64,000 nt of DNA, taken from Chloroflexota bacterium (lineage in GTDB: Bacteria > Chloroflexota > Anaerolineae > Anaerolineales > UBA4823). Below the pieces are notes generated by a model, which saw only the letters and a program-made list of their open reading frames with translations, had not been told where the DNA came from and did not search any database. The stretch is taken from assembly GCA_029265355.1 (NCBI GenBank), contig JAJUJL010000012.1:1-64000 (forward strand). Reading direction: 5' to 3'. Position numbers and translations under genes: made by a program. This document shows, piece by piece, positions 27,194 to 35,358 of this stretch. Position 1 is the stretch's first letter. The number at the start of each line of letters is the position of its first letter.

Positions 27194-28747
27194 ATGAGAA
27201 AGTGGTTCATTGGAATTGTGGTCATCGCCGTTATAGCCGGCGGGTTGTATTTCTTCGGCCCTCTGCGCCCTGGGCAAAATGCAGCCTCGGCTGCCTTTCA
27301 GACCGAGACTGCGCGCCGCGGCAGCCTGACTGCCACGGTGGGGGCCACCGGCGTGGTGCGCGCCAACCAGACCGCAGTGTTGACCTGGCAAACGACGGGC
27401 ACAGTGGGTGAGGTTAAGGTACATGTTGGCGATTCGGTCAAGGCCAATGATGTGCTGGCGGTGCTGGAGCAGACATCGCTTCCTCAGAACGTCATCCTGG
27501 CCCAGGCCGATCTGGTCGCTGCTCAGCGCGCATTGGATGACCTGAAGAATTCACGCCTGCAGTCTGCCCAGGCGTTGCAAGCGTTGGAGAGCGCCGAGCA
27601 GGCCCTGGAAGATGCACGTAACCCGGAGCTGGCCCAGGCTCGCGCCCTGGAAGCCATTGCCACTGCTCAGAAGATGGTCGAGAACGCCGAGCGCACGCTG
27701 CGCAATACACTTTCGCCCGCCAGCCAGACCGATATCGACCAGGCTAAAGCCCAGGTGGTGTTGGCTGAGGATCGCCTGAACCAGGCAAGGGATCGCTACG
27801 AGCCTTACGCCAATCGCCCGGAGGATAATGTCACTCGCGCCCGGCTATTGCAAGAGCTGGCCCAGGCGCAGCAGCAGTATGACGCTGCGGTGCGCAACTA
27901 CAACGCGCTGTTGGGCACTACTAACCCCACCGATCGGGCAGTGGCAGAAGCCAACCTGGAAACGGCCCGCGCCCAGCTTTTGCAGGCGCAACGCGATTAC
28001 GAGCGCATTAAAGATGGTCCCTCTGAAGCCGATATCAAGCTGCTGGAAGCGCAGCTAGCCGATGCCCAGCGTGAATATGAGCGGGTGAAGGATGGCGCTG
28101 CGCCGGAAGACATCGCCGCAGCCGAAGCCCGGCTGGCAGCCGCCCAGGCAACCCTCAACCTGGCGCGCCTGGTGGCGCCGTTCGCCGGCGCGGTGACCGA
28201 GGTGATCGCCCTGCCAGGCGATCAGGTTGCACCCGGTACGCGTGCCTTTCGTATTGACGACCTATCTCGCCTGCTGGTGGATGTGCAGGTCTCGGAGGTG
28301 GATATCAACCGCATTGCCCTGGGACAGACCGCGCGCCTGGTGTTTGACGCTATTCCCAATAAAGAATACACCGGCAAAGTATCTGAAGTATCGCTGGTGG
28401 GCAATAGTTTGCAGGGTGTGGTGGATTTCACCGTAACCATCGAGCTCATCGATCCCGACCAGGATGTGCGTCCGGGCATGACCGCGGCGGTGAATATCGT
28501 GGTCAATGAGCTGCAAGATGTGCTCCTGGTGCCCAACCGGGCTGTGCGTATCATGGAAGGCAAGCGGGTGGTGTACGTGCTCAAAGACAACCTGCCTCAA
28601 CCGGTGGAGATTGTCCTGGGCGCTTCTTCGGAGAGTGACAGTCAGGTGCTGGAAGGCGATTTGCGGGAAGGGGATGCCATCATCTTGAACCCCCCAACGA
28701 TTTTCGAAAGCAACGGCCCGCCGCCCTTCGTGCGTGGCGGCAATTAA
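27194..28747 (+). CDS. HlyD/MacA-like periplasmic adaptor, second copy
   Basis: From the ATG at 27194, behind GGAGG, the product has 517 residues. An N-terminal membrane anchor (WFIGIVVIAVIAGGLYFFG) replaces the lipobox of the first copy. The same order follows: lipoyl half (TATVGATGVVRANQT), long coiled-coil hairpin (about 95-325), LARLVAPFAGAVTEVIALPGDQ and a barrel ending RPGMTAAVNIVVNELQDVLLVPNRAV. The two adaptors clearly share ancestry, for example SEVDINRI and NPELAQARALEAIA occur in both or nearly so. Tandem, diverged adaptors suggest a heteromeric assembly. Confidence 0.88.
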   Translation: MRKWFIGIVVIAVIAGGLYFFGPLRPGQNAASAAFQTETARRGSLTATVGATGVVRANQTAVLTWQTTGTVGEVKVHVGDSVKANDVLAVLEQTSLPQNVILAQADLVAAQRALDDLKNSRLQSAQALQALESAEQALEDARNPELAQARALEAIATAQKMVENAERTLRNTLSPASQTDIDQAKAQVVLAEDRLNQARDRYEPYANRPEDNVTRARLLQELAQAQQQYDAAVRNYNALLGTTNPTDRAVAEANLETARAQLLQAQRDYERIKDGPSEADIKLLEAQLADAQREYERVKDGAAPEDIAAAEARLAAAQATLNLARLVAPFAGAVTEVIALPGDQVAPGTRAFRIDDLSRLLVDVQVSEVDINRIALGQTARLVFDAIPNKEYTGKVSEVSLVGNSLQGVVDFTVTIELIDPDQDVRPGMTAAVNIVVNELQDVLLVPNRAVRIMEGKRVVYVLKDNLPQPVEIVLGASSESDSQVLEGDLREGDAIILNPPTIFESNGPPPFVRGGN

Positions 28748-28768
28748 CGGATAACGCTGGAGTCAACC

Positions 28769-29446
28769 ATGACGGATTGGGTAATCGAAGCCAGAAACCT
28801 GACCAAGGTGTACAAGATGGGCGACGTGGAAGTGCACGCCCTGCGCGGCCTCTCGACGCGCATCGCGCGCGGCGAGGTGGTGGCGATCATGGGTCCTTCC
28901 GGTTCCGGCAAATCTACGCTGATGAACATGATTGGTTGCCTGGACCGGCCGACTTCGGGTGAGTATATCCTGGATGGTGAGCCGGTCTCGAACCTCAGCG
29001 ACGACCAGCTTGCCGCAATTCGCAATCGCAAGGTAGGTTTCGTTTTCCAGAGTTTCAACTTGCTCTCACGTACCACGGCGCTTGCCAACGTGGAACTGCC
29101 CATGCGTTACGCTGGCGTGAGAAGCGGGCGCAAAGAGCGTGCGAAACGCGCCCTGGAGCTGGTGGGACTGGGCGACCGCATGTACCACCGGCCCAACGAA
29201 CTTTCCGGCGGGCAGCAGCAACGCGTGGCGATTGCCCGCGCGCTGGTCAACGAGCCAGCCATCATTTTGGCCGACGAGCCAACCGGCAACCTGGACTCTC
29301 GCTCCGGGGAAGAGATCATGAACTTGCTGCTTTCGCTCAACAAAGAGCGCGGCACGACATTGATCATCGTCACGCATGATCCCGACGTGGCTGCCCAAAC
29401 GCAGCGCATCATCCACATCCGGGATGGTGTGGTGGTGGAGGACTGA
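28769..29446 (+). CDS. MacB/LolD-type ABC ATPase
   Basis: The 225 residues have Walker A GPSGSGKS (42-49), [24 protein letters not shown] (Q-loop), signature [19 protein letters not shown], Walker [14 protein letters not shown] and the H-loop [18 protein letters not shown] and [12 protein letters not shown] are hallmarks of the MacB/LolD/FtsE-type family that works with FtsX-fold permeases. It is 21 bases after the adaptor gene and two bases before the permease gene, so ATPase, permease and adaptor most likely form one tripartite or bipartite export machine. Confidence 0.93.
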   Translation: MTDWVIEARNLTKVYKMGDVEVHALRGLSTRIARGEVVAIMGPSGSGKSTLMNMIGCLDRPTSGEYILDGEPVSNLSDDQLAAIRNRKVGFVFQSFNLLSRTTALANVELPMRYAGVRSGRKERAKRALELVGLGDRMYHRPNELSGGQQQRVAIARALVNEPAIILADEPTGNLDSRSGEEIMNLLLSLNKERGTTLIIVTHDPDVAAQTQRIIHIRDGVVVED

Positions 29447-29448
29447 TC

Positions 29449-30675
29449 ATGAACATTTGGCAGCCTTTCATAGAAGCTCTAGAAAGCCTGGCAGCCAATA
29501 AGCTGCGCTCCGGGTTGACCATCCTGGGGATCGTCATCGGTGTAGCGGCCGTGATCGCCATGATCTCGATCGGCCGGGGAGCAGAAAACACGATCACTGG
29601 CTCGATCCAGGGCATCGGCACCAACCTGCTGTTCGTCTTTCGCGGCGGCACCGATGATGTCCGCAATCCGCAGCCCATCACGCTGGGAGACGCCGCCGCC
29701 ATCGCCGATCCATTCCAGGCGCCGGAGGTCGCCGCGGTCGCTCCGGCGTTGCAAGGCAGCGGGCAGGTGGCCTTTGGCGGTGAGGTGGCGAATACAACCA
29801 TCCTGGGAGCCACGCCAGAGTATGCCCTCGTGCGCAACGATCGCGTGGCCGAGGGTGACTATATCCGAGAGGAGCACATCCTGGGGCAGGCCTCGGTGGT
29901 GCTGCTGGGGCCAGATGTGGCGGAGAAGCTGTTCGGGCGCACGCAGGGCCTGGTGGGCGAAACCGTGCGCATCGAAGGTCAGCCTTTCCGCGTGTTGGGC
30001 ATCCTGGCATCCAAGGGCGGCTCATCTTTCTCCAACGAAGATGACCGTGTGGTGGTGCCGTTTACTACAGCTCAGTCGCGCCTGATCCGGCGCGCCACGC
30101 GTGACCGGGTAGATGTGCTTTTCGTCCAGGCGGTCAGCGCTGAGGCGGTGCCGCGCGCCGCGGAGGAGATCGCCCAGATCCTGCGCTCGCGACATCGCAC
30201 CGAAATCGGTAAAGATGATTTCACCATTCTCACGCAGCAGGATTTCTTGAGCACCGCCCAAACCATCACCGGTGTGTTGACCATTTTCCTGGGCGGCATC
30301 GCTGCTATTTCATTGCTCGTGGGCGGCATCGGCATCATGAACATCATGCTGGTCTCGGTCACAGAGCGCACGCGTGAAATCGGCCTGCGCAAGGCGCTTG
30401 GAGCGCGCAAAGTGGATATCCTGGTGCAATTTCTGACCGAATCGGCGGTGCTCAGCCTGATCGGTGGGCTGGTAGGCATCGCCCTGGGTTACACAATCTC
30501 GTTTGTTGTGGGGCAAATCGCCGCGGCAAACAACGCCGATATCACCCCCGCCATCGGCCTGGATACCATCCTGCTGGCGACGCTGTTCTCGGCGGCGGTG
30601 GGCTTGTTCTTCGGCCTCTACCCTGCCAACCGGGCGGCGAGCCTGGAGCCGGTCGAGGCGCTCAGGTATGAGTAG
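29449..30675 (+). CDS. MacB-like ABC permease (FtsX fold)
   Basis: The 408-residue protein has one N-terminal membrane helix (LRSGLTILGIVIGVAAVIAMISIGRG), a large extracytoplasmic MacB_PCD domain (about 45-270) and three C-terminal helices of the FtsX domain (IFLGGIAAISLLVGGIGIMNIMLVSVTERTREIGLRKALGA, outlined, then two more). TERTREIGLRKALGA is the family signature. MacB-type pumps act by mechanotransmission on the adaptor to expel peptides, lipoproteins or drugs. The substrate is unknown. The stop is followed directly by an exceptionally long hairpin. Confidence 0.92.
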   Translation: MNIWQPFIEALESLAANKLRSGLTILGIVIGVAAVIAMISIGRGAENTITGSIQGIGTNLLFVFRGGTDDVRNPQPITLGDAAAIADPFQAPEVAAVAPALQGSGQVAFGGEVANTTILGATPEYALVRNDRVAEGDYIREEHILGQASVVLLGPDVAEKLFGRTQGLVGETVRIEGQPFRVLGILASKGGSSFSNEDDRVVVPFTTAQSRLIRRATRDRVDVLFVQAVSAEAVPRAAEEIAQILRSRHRTEIGKDDFTILTQQDFLSTAQTITGVLTIFLGGIAAISLLVGGIGIMNIMLVSVTERTREIGLRKALGARKVDILVQFLTESAVLSLIGGLVGIALGYTISFVVGQIAAANNADITPAIGLDTILLATLFSAAVGLFFGLYPANRAASLEPVEALRYE

Positions 30676-30681
30676 ACAGGT

Positions 30682-30723
30682 TGCAGCGACAGGCGCAGGC
30701 TTAGGCCTGCGCCTGTCGCTGCA
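30682..30723. terminator. Long perfect hairpin between convergent genes
   Basis: GCAGCGACAGGCGCAGGC (30683-30700) pairs perfectly with GCCTGCGCCTGTCGCTGC (30705-30722); T30682-A30723 extends it to 19 pairs. The loop is TTAG. The minus-strand gene ends inside it, its stop codon TAA lying in the loop and its last codons in the stem. No T-tract is present. It probably ends or protects both convergent transcripts. Confidence 0.65.
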
Positions 30724-31867
30724 TTGCATCCTTCATTCTCTCCAAAGCCTCCACCAGCGTAGCGCGCGGGCAGCCGAAATTGAGGCGCACGAAGCCCTCT
30801 CCACCTGGGCCGAACATGGCGCCGTCATTCAGCGCCACCCGGGCTTGCTTCAGAAAAAACTCATACGGGTTGGGCTGCAGGTTCAACGTCCGGCAGTCCA
30901 GCCATGCCAGGTAGCTGCCTTCCGGCTTCGCCATGCGCATGCCCGGCAAATTCTGCTGAACGTAGTCATACAAAAAATCACGGTTTTCCTGCAGGTAAAC
31001 CAGCAGCTCGCTCAGCCATTCCTGCGCGTGCTGGTAAGCTGCCAGGGCTGCCTGGTAGCCAAACAAGTTTACGTGGCTGAGCAATCCCTTACCTGCTTTT
31101 ACATAGCGCTGGCGCAGTTCCGTGTCCTCGACGATAGCGAAGGAGCAGTACAGTCCCGGCAGGTTGAAGGTTTTGCTGGGCGCCATCAGCGTGATCGTGC
31201 GGCGGCTGATTTCTGGATCCAGCGAGGCGATCGGTCTATGCGTGTGCCCTGAATAAACCAGGTCGCAGTGGATTTCATCGGAGCAAATCGCCACTCCCCG
31301 GCGCAGGCAAGTCTCGGCGTAGCGTTCCAGCTCATCCTGGCGAAAGACGCGCCCTTGCGGGTTGTGTGGGTTGCACAGGATGAACAGGCTCGTCTGGGGC
31401 GTGATATCTTTCTCGAATGCCTGCCAGTCGGTTTCGTAATGCCCATCCGGGCGCTGCACCAGGGCGTTGTACTGGGCGATGGCGCCCGTGTTTTCGGCGG
31501 CGTGCAGGATGGGGTGATAAACCGGCGTTTGCACCAATGCTGCGCCGCCCGGCAACGCCAGGGCGTGGATCGCCAGGTTGAACCCTGTGATCACCCCTGG
31601 CACGAAAACCAGCGCCTCGGGAGCTACCTCCCAGGCATAGCGCTCCGCCAGTCGAGCGGTGATCGCTTCACGCAGCTCCGTTGGGTCGCAAGGATAGCCA
31701 AATACGCCGTGCGCCACGCGTTCCTGTAGCGCCTGCACCACCGCCGGCGGGGCGCGGAAGTCCATATCCGCGACCCACAACGGCAGCACATCGGGATCGT
31801 AGCGGCGCCATTTGTGACTGTCGCTGCCACGACGGTCTACGGGCTGCTCGAACCACTCACGGCTCAT
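30701..31867 (-). CDS. PatB/MalY-type pyridoxal-phosphate C-S lyase
   Basis: The start at 31867 follows GGAGACG and overlaps the end of cutA by 11 bases, giving 388 residues. It is a fold type I PLP enzyme: the lysine that binds PLP is in APSKTFNLPGLY (Lys232), with CNPHNPQGRVF near 165 and SDEIHCDLVY near 197. LPLWVADMDFRAPPAVVQAL at the N-terminus is a hallmark of the PatB/MalY group, which cleaves cystathionine or other cysteine conjugates to thiol, pyruvate and ammonia. A role in sulfur amino acid metabolism fits the cysteine operon some 8 kb away, but no direct link is visible. A generic aminotransferase is less likely. Confidence 0.85.
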   Translation of the reverse strand: MSREWFEQPVDRRGSDSHKWRRYDPDVLPLWVADMDFRAPPAVVQALQERVAHGVFGYPCDPTELREAITARLAERYAWEVAPEALVFVPGVITGFNLAIHALALPGGAALVQTPVYHPILHAAENTGAIAQYNALVQRPDGHYETDWQAFEKDITPQTSLFILCNPHNPQGRVFRQDELERYAETCLRRGVAICSDEIHCDLVYSGHTHRPIASLDPEISRRTITLMAPSKTFNLPGLYCSFAIVEDTELRQRYVKAGKGLLSHVNLFGYQAALAAYQHAQEWLSELLVYLQENRDFLYDYVQQNLPGMRMAKPEGSYLAWLDCRTLNLQPNPYEFFLKQARVALNDGAMFGPGGEGFVRLNFGCPRATLVEALERMKDAMQRQAQA

Positions 31868-32186
31868 CAGTCGTCTCCGCTTGCCACCAATCCAGGTAGC
31901 TTTGTGAGCCAACAACCACGGGCAGGGCGATGATTTCTGGCACTTCGTAGGGGTGGATCTCCCGAACTACAGCCTGCAGTGCATCGAAAAGTTGCAGGCG
32001 GCTTTTGACGATCAGCAGGTGTTCATTGTCTTGCTGCACGGTGCCCTTCCACGTGTAAAGCGAGCGTATACCCGGCAGGATGTTGACGCAGGCCGCCAGC
32101 TTGCGCGAAACCAACGCTTCTGCAATCTGCTGGCTGGTCTCAGCGGACGGTGTAGTGATCAATACCAGGATGAAGGATGGGTCCAT
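31857..32186 (-). CDS. cutA: Divalent-cation tolerance protein CutA
   Basis: The 109 residues match CutA1: FILVLITTPSAETSQQIAEAL at the start, LAACVNILPGIRSLYTWKG in the middle and HPYEVPEIIALPVVVGSQSYLDWW at the end. CutA forms very stable trimers with a ferredoxin-like fold; its exact role (copper tolerance, protein anchoring) is unsettled. It is the first gene of a two-gene minus-strand unit, overlapping the PatB-like gene. Confidence 0.93.
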   Translation of the reverse strand: MDPSFILVLITTPSAETSQQIAEALVSRKLAACVNILPGIRSLYTWKGTVQQDNEHLLIVKSRLQLFDALQAVVREIHPYEVPEIIALPVVVGSQSYLDWWQAETTDEP

Positions 32187-32347
32187 GAAACTCCTCGGGA
32201 AACAGCAGGTGTCTATTAATTGTAATCATTTTATGAATTGCTGGCCGCTGTTCGGGCATTATCAAGTAGAATCCAGTTTTGGGCTGCTGCCCTGCTTGCC
32301 TGCCGGGCGAGCCAGCTCGAATAACTTATTGTGATTGAGGAAATTGT

Positions 32348-33289
32348 ATGTCTGAATTAAAAATTTTGATCAGCGATGGGCTGGAGCAAAAGGGGCTGAG
32401 CATCCTGCGCGCCGCCGCGCAGGTGGATGAGATGCCGGATATTTCTGCCAGTCAACTGTTGGATGTGATCGCTGCGTATGACGCCTTGATCGTGCGCTCG
32501 CGCACCAAAGTTACCCCGGCGGTGCTGGCAGCCGCCTCCCGCCTACGGGTGGTTGGTCGGGCAGGCGTGGGCGTGGATAACATCGACCTCCAGGCCGCCC
32601 AGGAGTGCGGCGTGGTGGTGGTCAATGCGCCTACCGCCACCACCATTTCAGTCGCCGAGCAGACCCTGGGGCTGATGTTGGCCCTGGCGCGGCGCATCCC
32701 CTGGGCAGACGCCGCGGTGAAGCGCGGCGATTGGCCGAAGAAGGAGTTGATGGGCGTGGAGCTGAATGGCAAGACCCTGGGCGTGATCGGCTTTGGCAAC
32801 ATTGGCAAAGCCGTGACGCAGCGCGCCCGGTGTATGGGAATGCGCGTGCTGGTCAACAGCTTGCAGGTCACTCCGGAGCAGGTGCGCCAGCATGGCGCCG
32901 AACTGGTGGATCTATTTGACCTGTTCGATCAGGCGGATTTCATCACCCTGCACGTGCCGCTGGATGCGACCACGCGCAACTTGATCGACGCGGCTGCCCT
33001 GGCGCGCATGAAACCAGGCGTACGCTTGATCTGCACAGCCCGCGGAGGTGTGGTCGACGAGAACGCCTTGCTGCAGGCGCTGAACTCCGGGCAGGTGGCC
33101 GGCGCAGCCCTGGATGTATTTGCCCAGGAGCCAACCGGCGCCAGCTCGCTGGTAACGCACCCCAACGTGATCGCTACCCCGCACGTCAGCGGGCAGACCA
33201 TCGATGCACAGGAGCGTGTCGCCGAAGATATTGCAGTCGAAGTGCTCAGAGCGCTGTGTGGCGAGCCGCTGCGCTGGCGCGTGGCCTAA
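32348..33289 (+). CDS. serA: D-3-phosphoglycerate dehydrogenase, short form
   Basis: The 313-residue enzyme has the D-2-hydroxyacid dehydrogenase pattern: GRAGVGVDNID (71-80), NAD-binding GFGNIG (148-153), CTARGGVVDE with Arg232, Glu261 in FAQEP and His279 in ATPHVSG. ISVAEQTLGLMLALAR is typical of SerA. It would oxidise 3-phosphoglycerate as the first step of serine synthesis, which supplies carbon for cysteine. The C-terminal regulatory (ACT or ASB) domains are absent, so feedback by serine is not expected. The usual TPHLGAST is here TPHVSGQT, so another hydroxyacid substrate is possible. Confidence 0.82.
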   Translation: MSELKILISDGLEQKGLSILRAAAQVDEMPDISASQLLDVIAAYDALIVRSRTKVTPAVLAAASRLRVVGRAGVGVDNIDLQAAQECGVVVVNAPTATTISVAEQTLGLMLALARRIPWADAAVKRGDWPKKELMGVELNGKTLGVIGFGNIGKAVTQRARCMGMRVLVNSLQVTPEQVRQHGAELVDLFDLFDQADFITLHVPLDATTRNLIDAAALARMKPGVRLICTARGGVVDENALLQALNSGQVAGAALDVFAQEPTGASSLVTHPNVIATPHVSGQTIDAQERVAEDIAVEVLRALCGEPLRWRVA

Positions 33290-33311
33290 GAATCTAACCA
33301 GGAATTATTGG

Positions 33312-33355
33312 GATGTGGGGATGTTGCGGCGCCAGCGTTGCAACATCCCCACATC
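33312..33355. terminator. 16-bp stem hairpin between serA and the carboxypeptidase gene
   Basis: GATGTGGGGATGTTGC (33312-33327) pairs perfectly with GCAACATCCCCACATC (33340-33355) around a 12-base loop. A second small hairpin, GAAC(T)TTC with GAGAGTTC, follows at about 33360-33376. There is no T-tract, so it may be a factor-dependent terminator, an RNA stability element or a mobile palindrome. Confidence 0.6.
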
Positions 33356-33400
33356 TCTCGAACTTTCGGAGAGTTCTAAGTTATTTAGGAGGCTGTAAGC

Positions 33401-34903
33401 GTGGAAAAGAAACTCGAACAACTCAAAGCTATTCTGGCAGAAGTCAGTGACCTGGAAACCACTGCAGCGCTGTTGGAATGGGATGCCCAGGTGAATATGC
33501 CGCCAGGAGGCGCAAAGGGCCGCAGCTATCAAATGGGAACCATCCAAAAGCTGGCGCATGTCAAATTCACTTCCGTGGAGGTCGGGCGCTTGTTGGACGA
33601 GCTTCAGCCTTATGCAGAAGGGCTGGACCCAGACAGCGATAACGCCCGCCTGGTGCGGGTGACGCGCCGCCACTATGAGCGGCAGACGCGGGTGCCATCC
33701 GAGATGGTGGAGGAGTTCGCCCAGTTGACCACCCTGGGCTACCATGCCTGGGAGAAAGCTCGCGCCGAGAACGATTTTCCCCATTTCCAGCCCATTCTGG
33801 AGAAGATCATCGACAATCGCCGGCGCTACGCTGAATTGTTCGCTCCCTACGAGCATGTTTACGACCCGCTGTTGGATATCTATGAACCGGGCATGAAGAC
33901 CCGCGAAGTGCAAGCGATCTTCAACGCCTTGCGCCCCCAGCAAGTGGCCCTGGTGCAGGCCATCAGCCAGAAGCCCCAGGTAGATGATAGCTTCCTGCAC
34001 CTGGAGTATGACGGGCAGGCGCAGTGGGACTTTGGCGTGGAGGTGATTTCTCGTTTTGGATATGACTGGAAGCGCGGCCGCCAGGATAAATCGGTGCATC
34101 CCTTTACCATCAGCATCGGTATCGATGATGTGCGCATCACCACGCGCATTACACCGGATTTCCTGAATACCGCCTTGTTCGGTACCATGCACGAGGCCGG
34201 TCATGCCCTGTACGAGTCGGGTATCGATCAAGCCCTGCAGCGCACTCCTCTGGCAGGCGCCGCCTCGCTGGGCGTGCATGAATCGCAATCGCGCCTGTGG
34301 GAAAACCTGGTGGGACGCTCGTTGCCCTTCTGGGAATATTTCTACCCTCGCCTGCAGGCTGCCTTCCCCGGCCAGTTGGGAAGGGTAAACCTGGAAACCT
34401 TCTACAAAGGCATCAATAAAGTTGCGCCATCCCTGATCCGCGTGGAGGCTGATGAGGCCACCTATAACCTGCATATCATGCTGCGATTGGAGCTGGAGAT
34501 TGCTATCATGGAAGGCTCGCTGGCGGTGAAAGACCTGCCGGAAGCCTGGAATGCGCGCATGCAGGAATACCTGGGGCTGACCCCGCCCGATGACGCCCAG
34601 GGTGTACTGCAGGATATTCATTGGTCGAACGGCTACTTTGGATATTTCTCCACCTACGCCCTGGGCAACCTGATCTCGGTGCAGGTGTGGGAGCGAATCA
34701 ATGCTGAGATACCAGACTTACAGGATCAGATCCGGAGCGGAGAGTTTTCCACTCTGCTGACCTGGTTGCGAAACAACATCCACCGGCACGGGGCAAAGTT
34801 CGAGCCGCAAGAGCTGGTGCAGCGTGTGACCGGCTCGAAGATCGACTCTGCACCCTACGTGCGCTACCTGCAAGGCAAATTTGGAGCGATCTACGGCTTG
34901 TAG
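33401..34903 (+). CDS. M32 family (Taq-type) metallocarboxypeptidase
   Basis: The GTG at 33401 has AGGAGG about seven bases upstream and gives 500 residues, the standard length for carboxypeptidase Taq. The zinc-binding HEAGH lies at 264-268 in GTMHEAGHALYESGI, and the downstream GVHESQSRLWENLVGRS supplies the third ligand region (HESQSRL), with DEATYNLHIMLRLELE as a further family block. It removes C-terminal amino acids from peptides in the cytoplasm. It stands alone, followed by a strong terminator. Confidence 0.95.
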   Translation: MEKKLEQLKAILAEVSDLETTAALLEWDAQVNMPPGGAKGRSYQMGTIQKLAHVKFTSVEVGRLLDELQPYAEGLDPDSDNARLVRVTRRHYERQTRVPSEMVEEFAQLTTLGYHAWEKARAENDFPHFQPILEKIIDNRRRYAELFAPYEHVYDPLLDIYEPGMKTREVQAIFNALRPQQVALVQAISQKPQVDDSFLHLEYDGQAQWDFGVEVISRFGYDWKRGRQDKSVHPFTISIGIDDVRITTRITPDFLNTALFGTMHEAGHALYESGIDQALQRTPLAGAASLGVHESQSRLWENLVGRSLPFWEYFYPRLQAAFPGQLGRVNLETFYKGINKVAPSLIRVEADEATYNLHIMLRLELEIAIMEGSLAVKDLPEAWNARMQEYLGLTPPDDAQGVLQDIHWSNGYFGYFSTYALGNLISVQVWERINAEIPDLQDQIRSGEFSTLLTWLRNNIHRHGAKFEPQELVQRVTGSKIDSAPYVRYLQGKFGAIYGL

Positions 34904-34923
34904 CGCTGCGACGTGACACTTTT

Positions 34924-34970
34924 GCAAGGGCAGGCGCTTCTGACAGCGCCTGCCCTTGCGCGTTTCTCTT
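34924..34970 (+). terminator. Rho-independent terminator after the carboxypeptidase gene
   Basis: GCAAGGGCAGGCGC (34924-34937) pairs perfectly over 14 bases with GCGCCTGCCCTTGC (34946-34959) around an eight-base loop; a T-rich tail (GCGTTTCTCTTT) follows. It lies about 20 bases after the stop codon. Confidence 0.85.
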
Positions 34971-34992
34971 TAATGGTAGAATCTTTTTACAC

Positions 34993-35358
34993 ATGGCACA
35001 TATTTTGTTCATCGATGACGATCCACTCACCCTGGAGACTCTTTCCCGGGCAGTAGAACTGCTGGGACATCACCCGCACGTTGCCGCTTCGGGGCAGGAA
35101 GCGATTAACCTGGCGAGCGACCAGAAGTTGGACCTGATCTTCGTGGATATGAGTCTGCCTGATACCGAAGGGGATCAGATGATCGCCACGCTGCGCAGCA
35201 GGGAAGCCACTCAGCAGGTGCCGATGTTCATCCTATCCGCCAGCCCGGCAATTGACGCCGTCGAACGGGCGGAGAGGGCGGGGGCTCAGGCCTATCTCAA
35301 TAAGCCCATCCGCCTGCAGACCCTGCTGGAGATCATCAACCAATACGCGCCCGGATGA
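34993..35358 (+). CDS. Single-domain response regulator receiver
   Basis: The 121 residues form one CheY-like receiver domain with no output domain. The acidic pair is Asp9/Asp10 in FIDDDP, the phospho-acceptor Asp52 in IFVDMSLPD, the conserved Ser/Thr position is in MFILSASPA and Lys104 in LNKPI. It may signal by protein contact or act as a phosphate sink; no kinase is adjacent. A TAGAAT at 34977-34982 lies just 10 bases before the ATG, so the leader is extremely short. The stop overlaps the next start (ATGA). Confidence 0.9.
   Translation: MAHILFIDDDPLTLETLSRAVELLGHHPHVAASGQEAINLASDQKLDLIFVDMSLPDTEGDQMIATLRSREATQQVPMFILSASPAIDAVERAERAGAQAYLNKPIRLQTLLEIINQYAPG

Noticed and set aside
33305-34621. 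438-codon minus-strand open frame opposite the carboxypeptidase
   Set aside because: Shadow of the M32 gene, whose HEAGH motif and length are clear.
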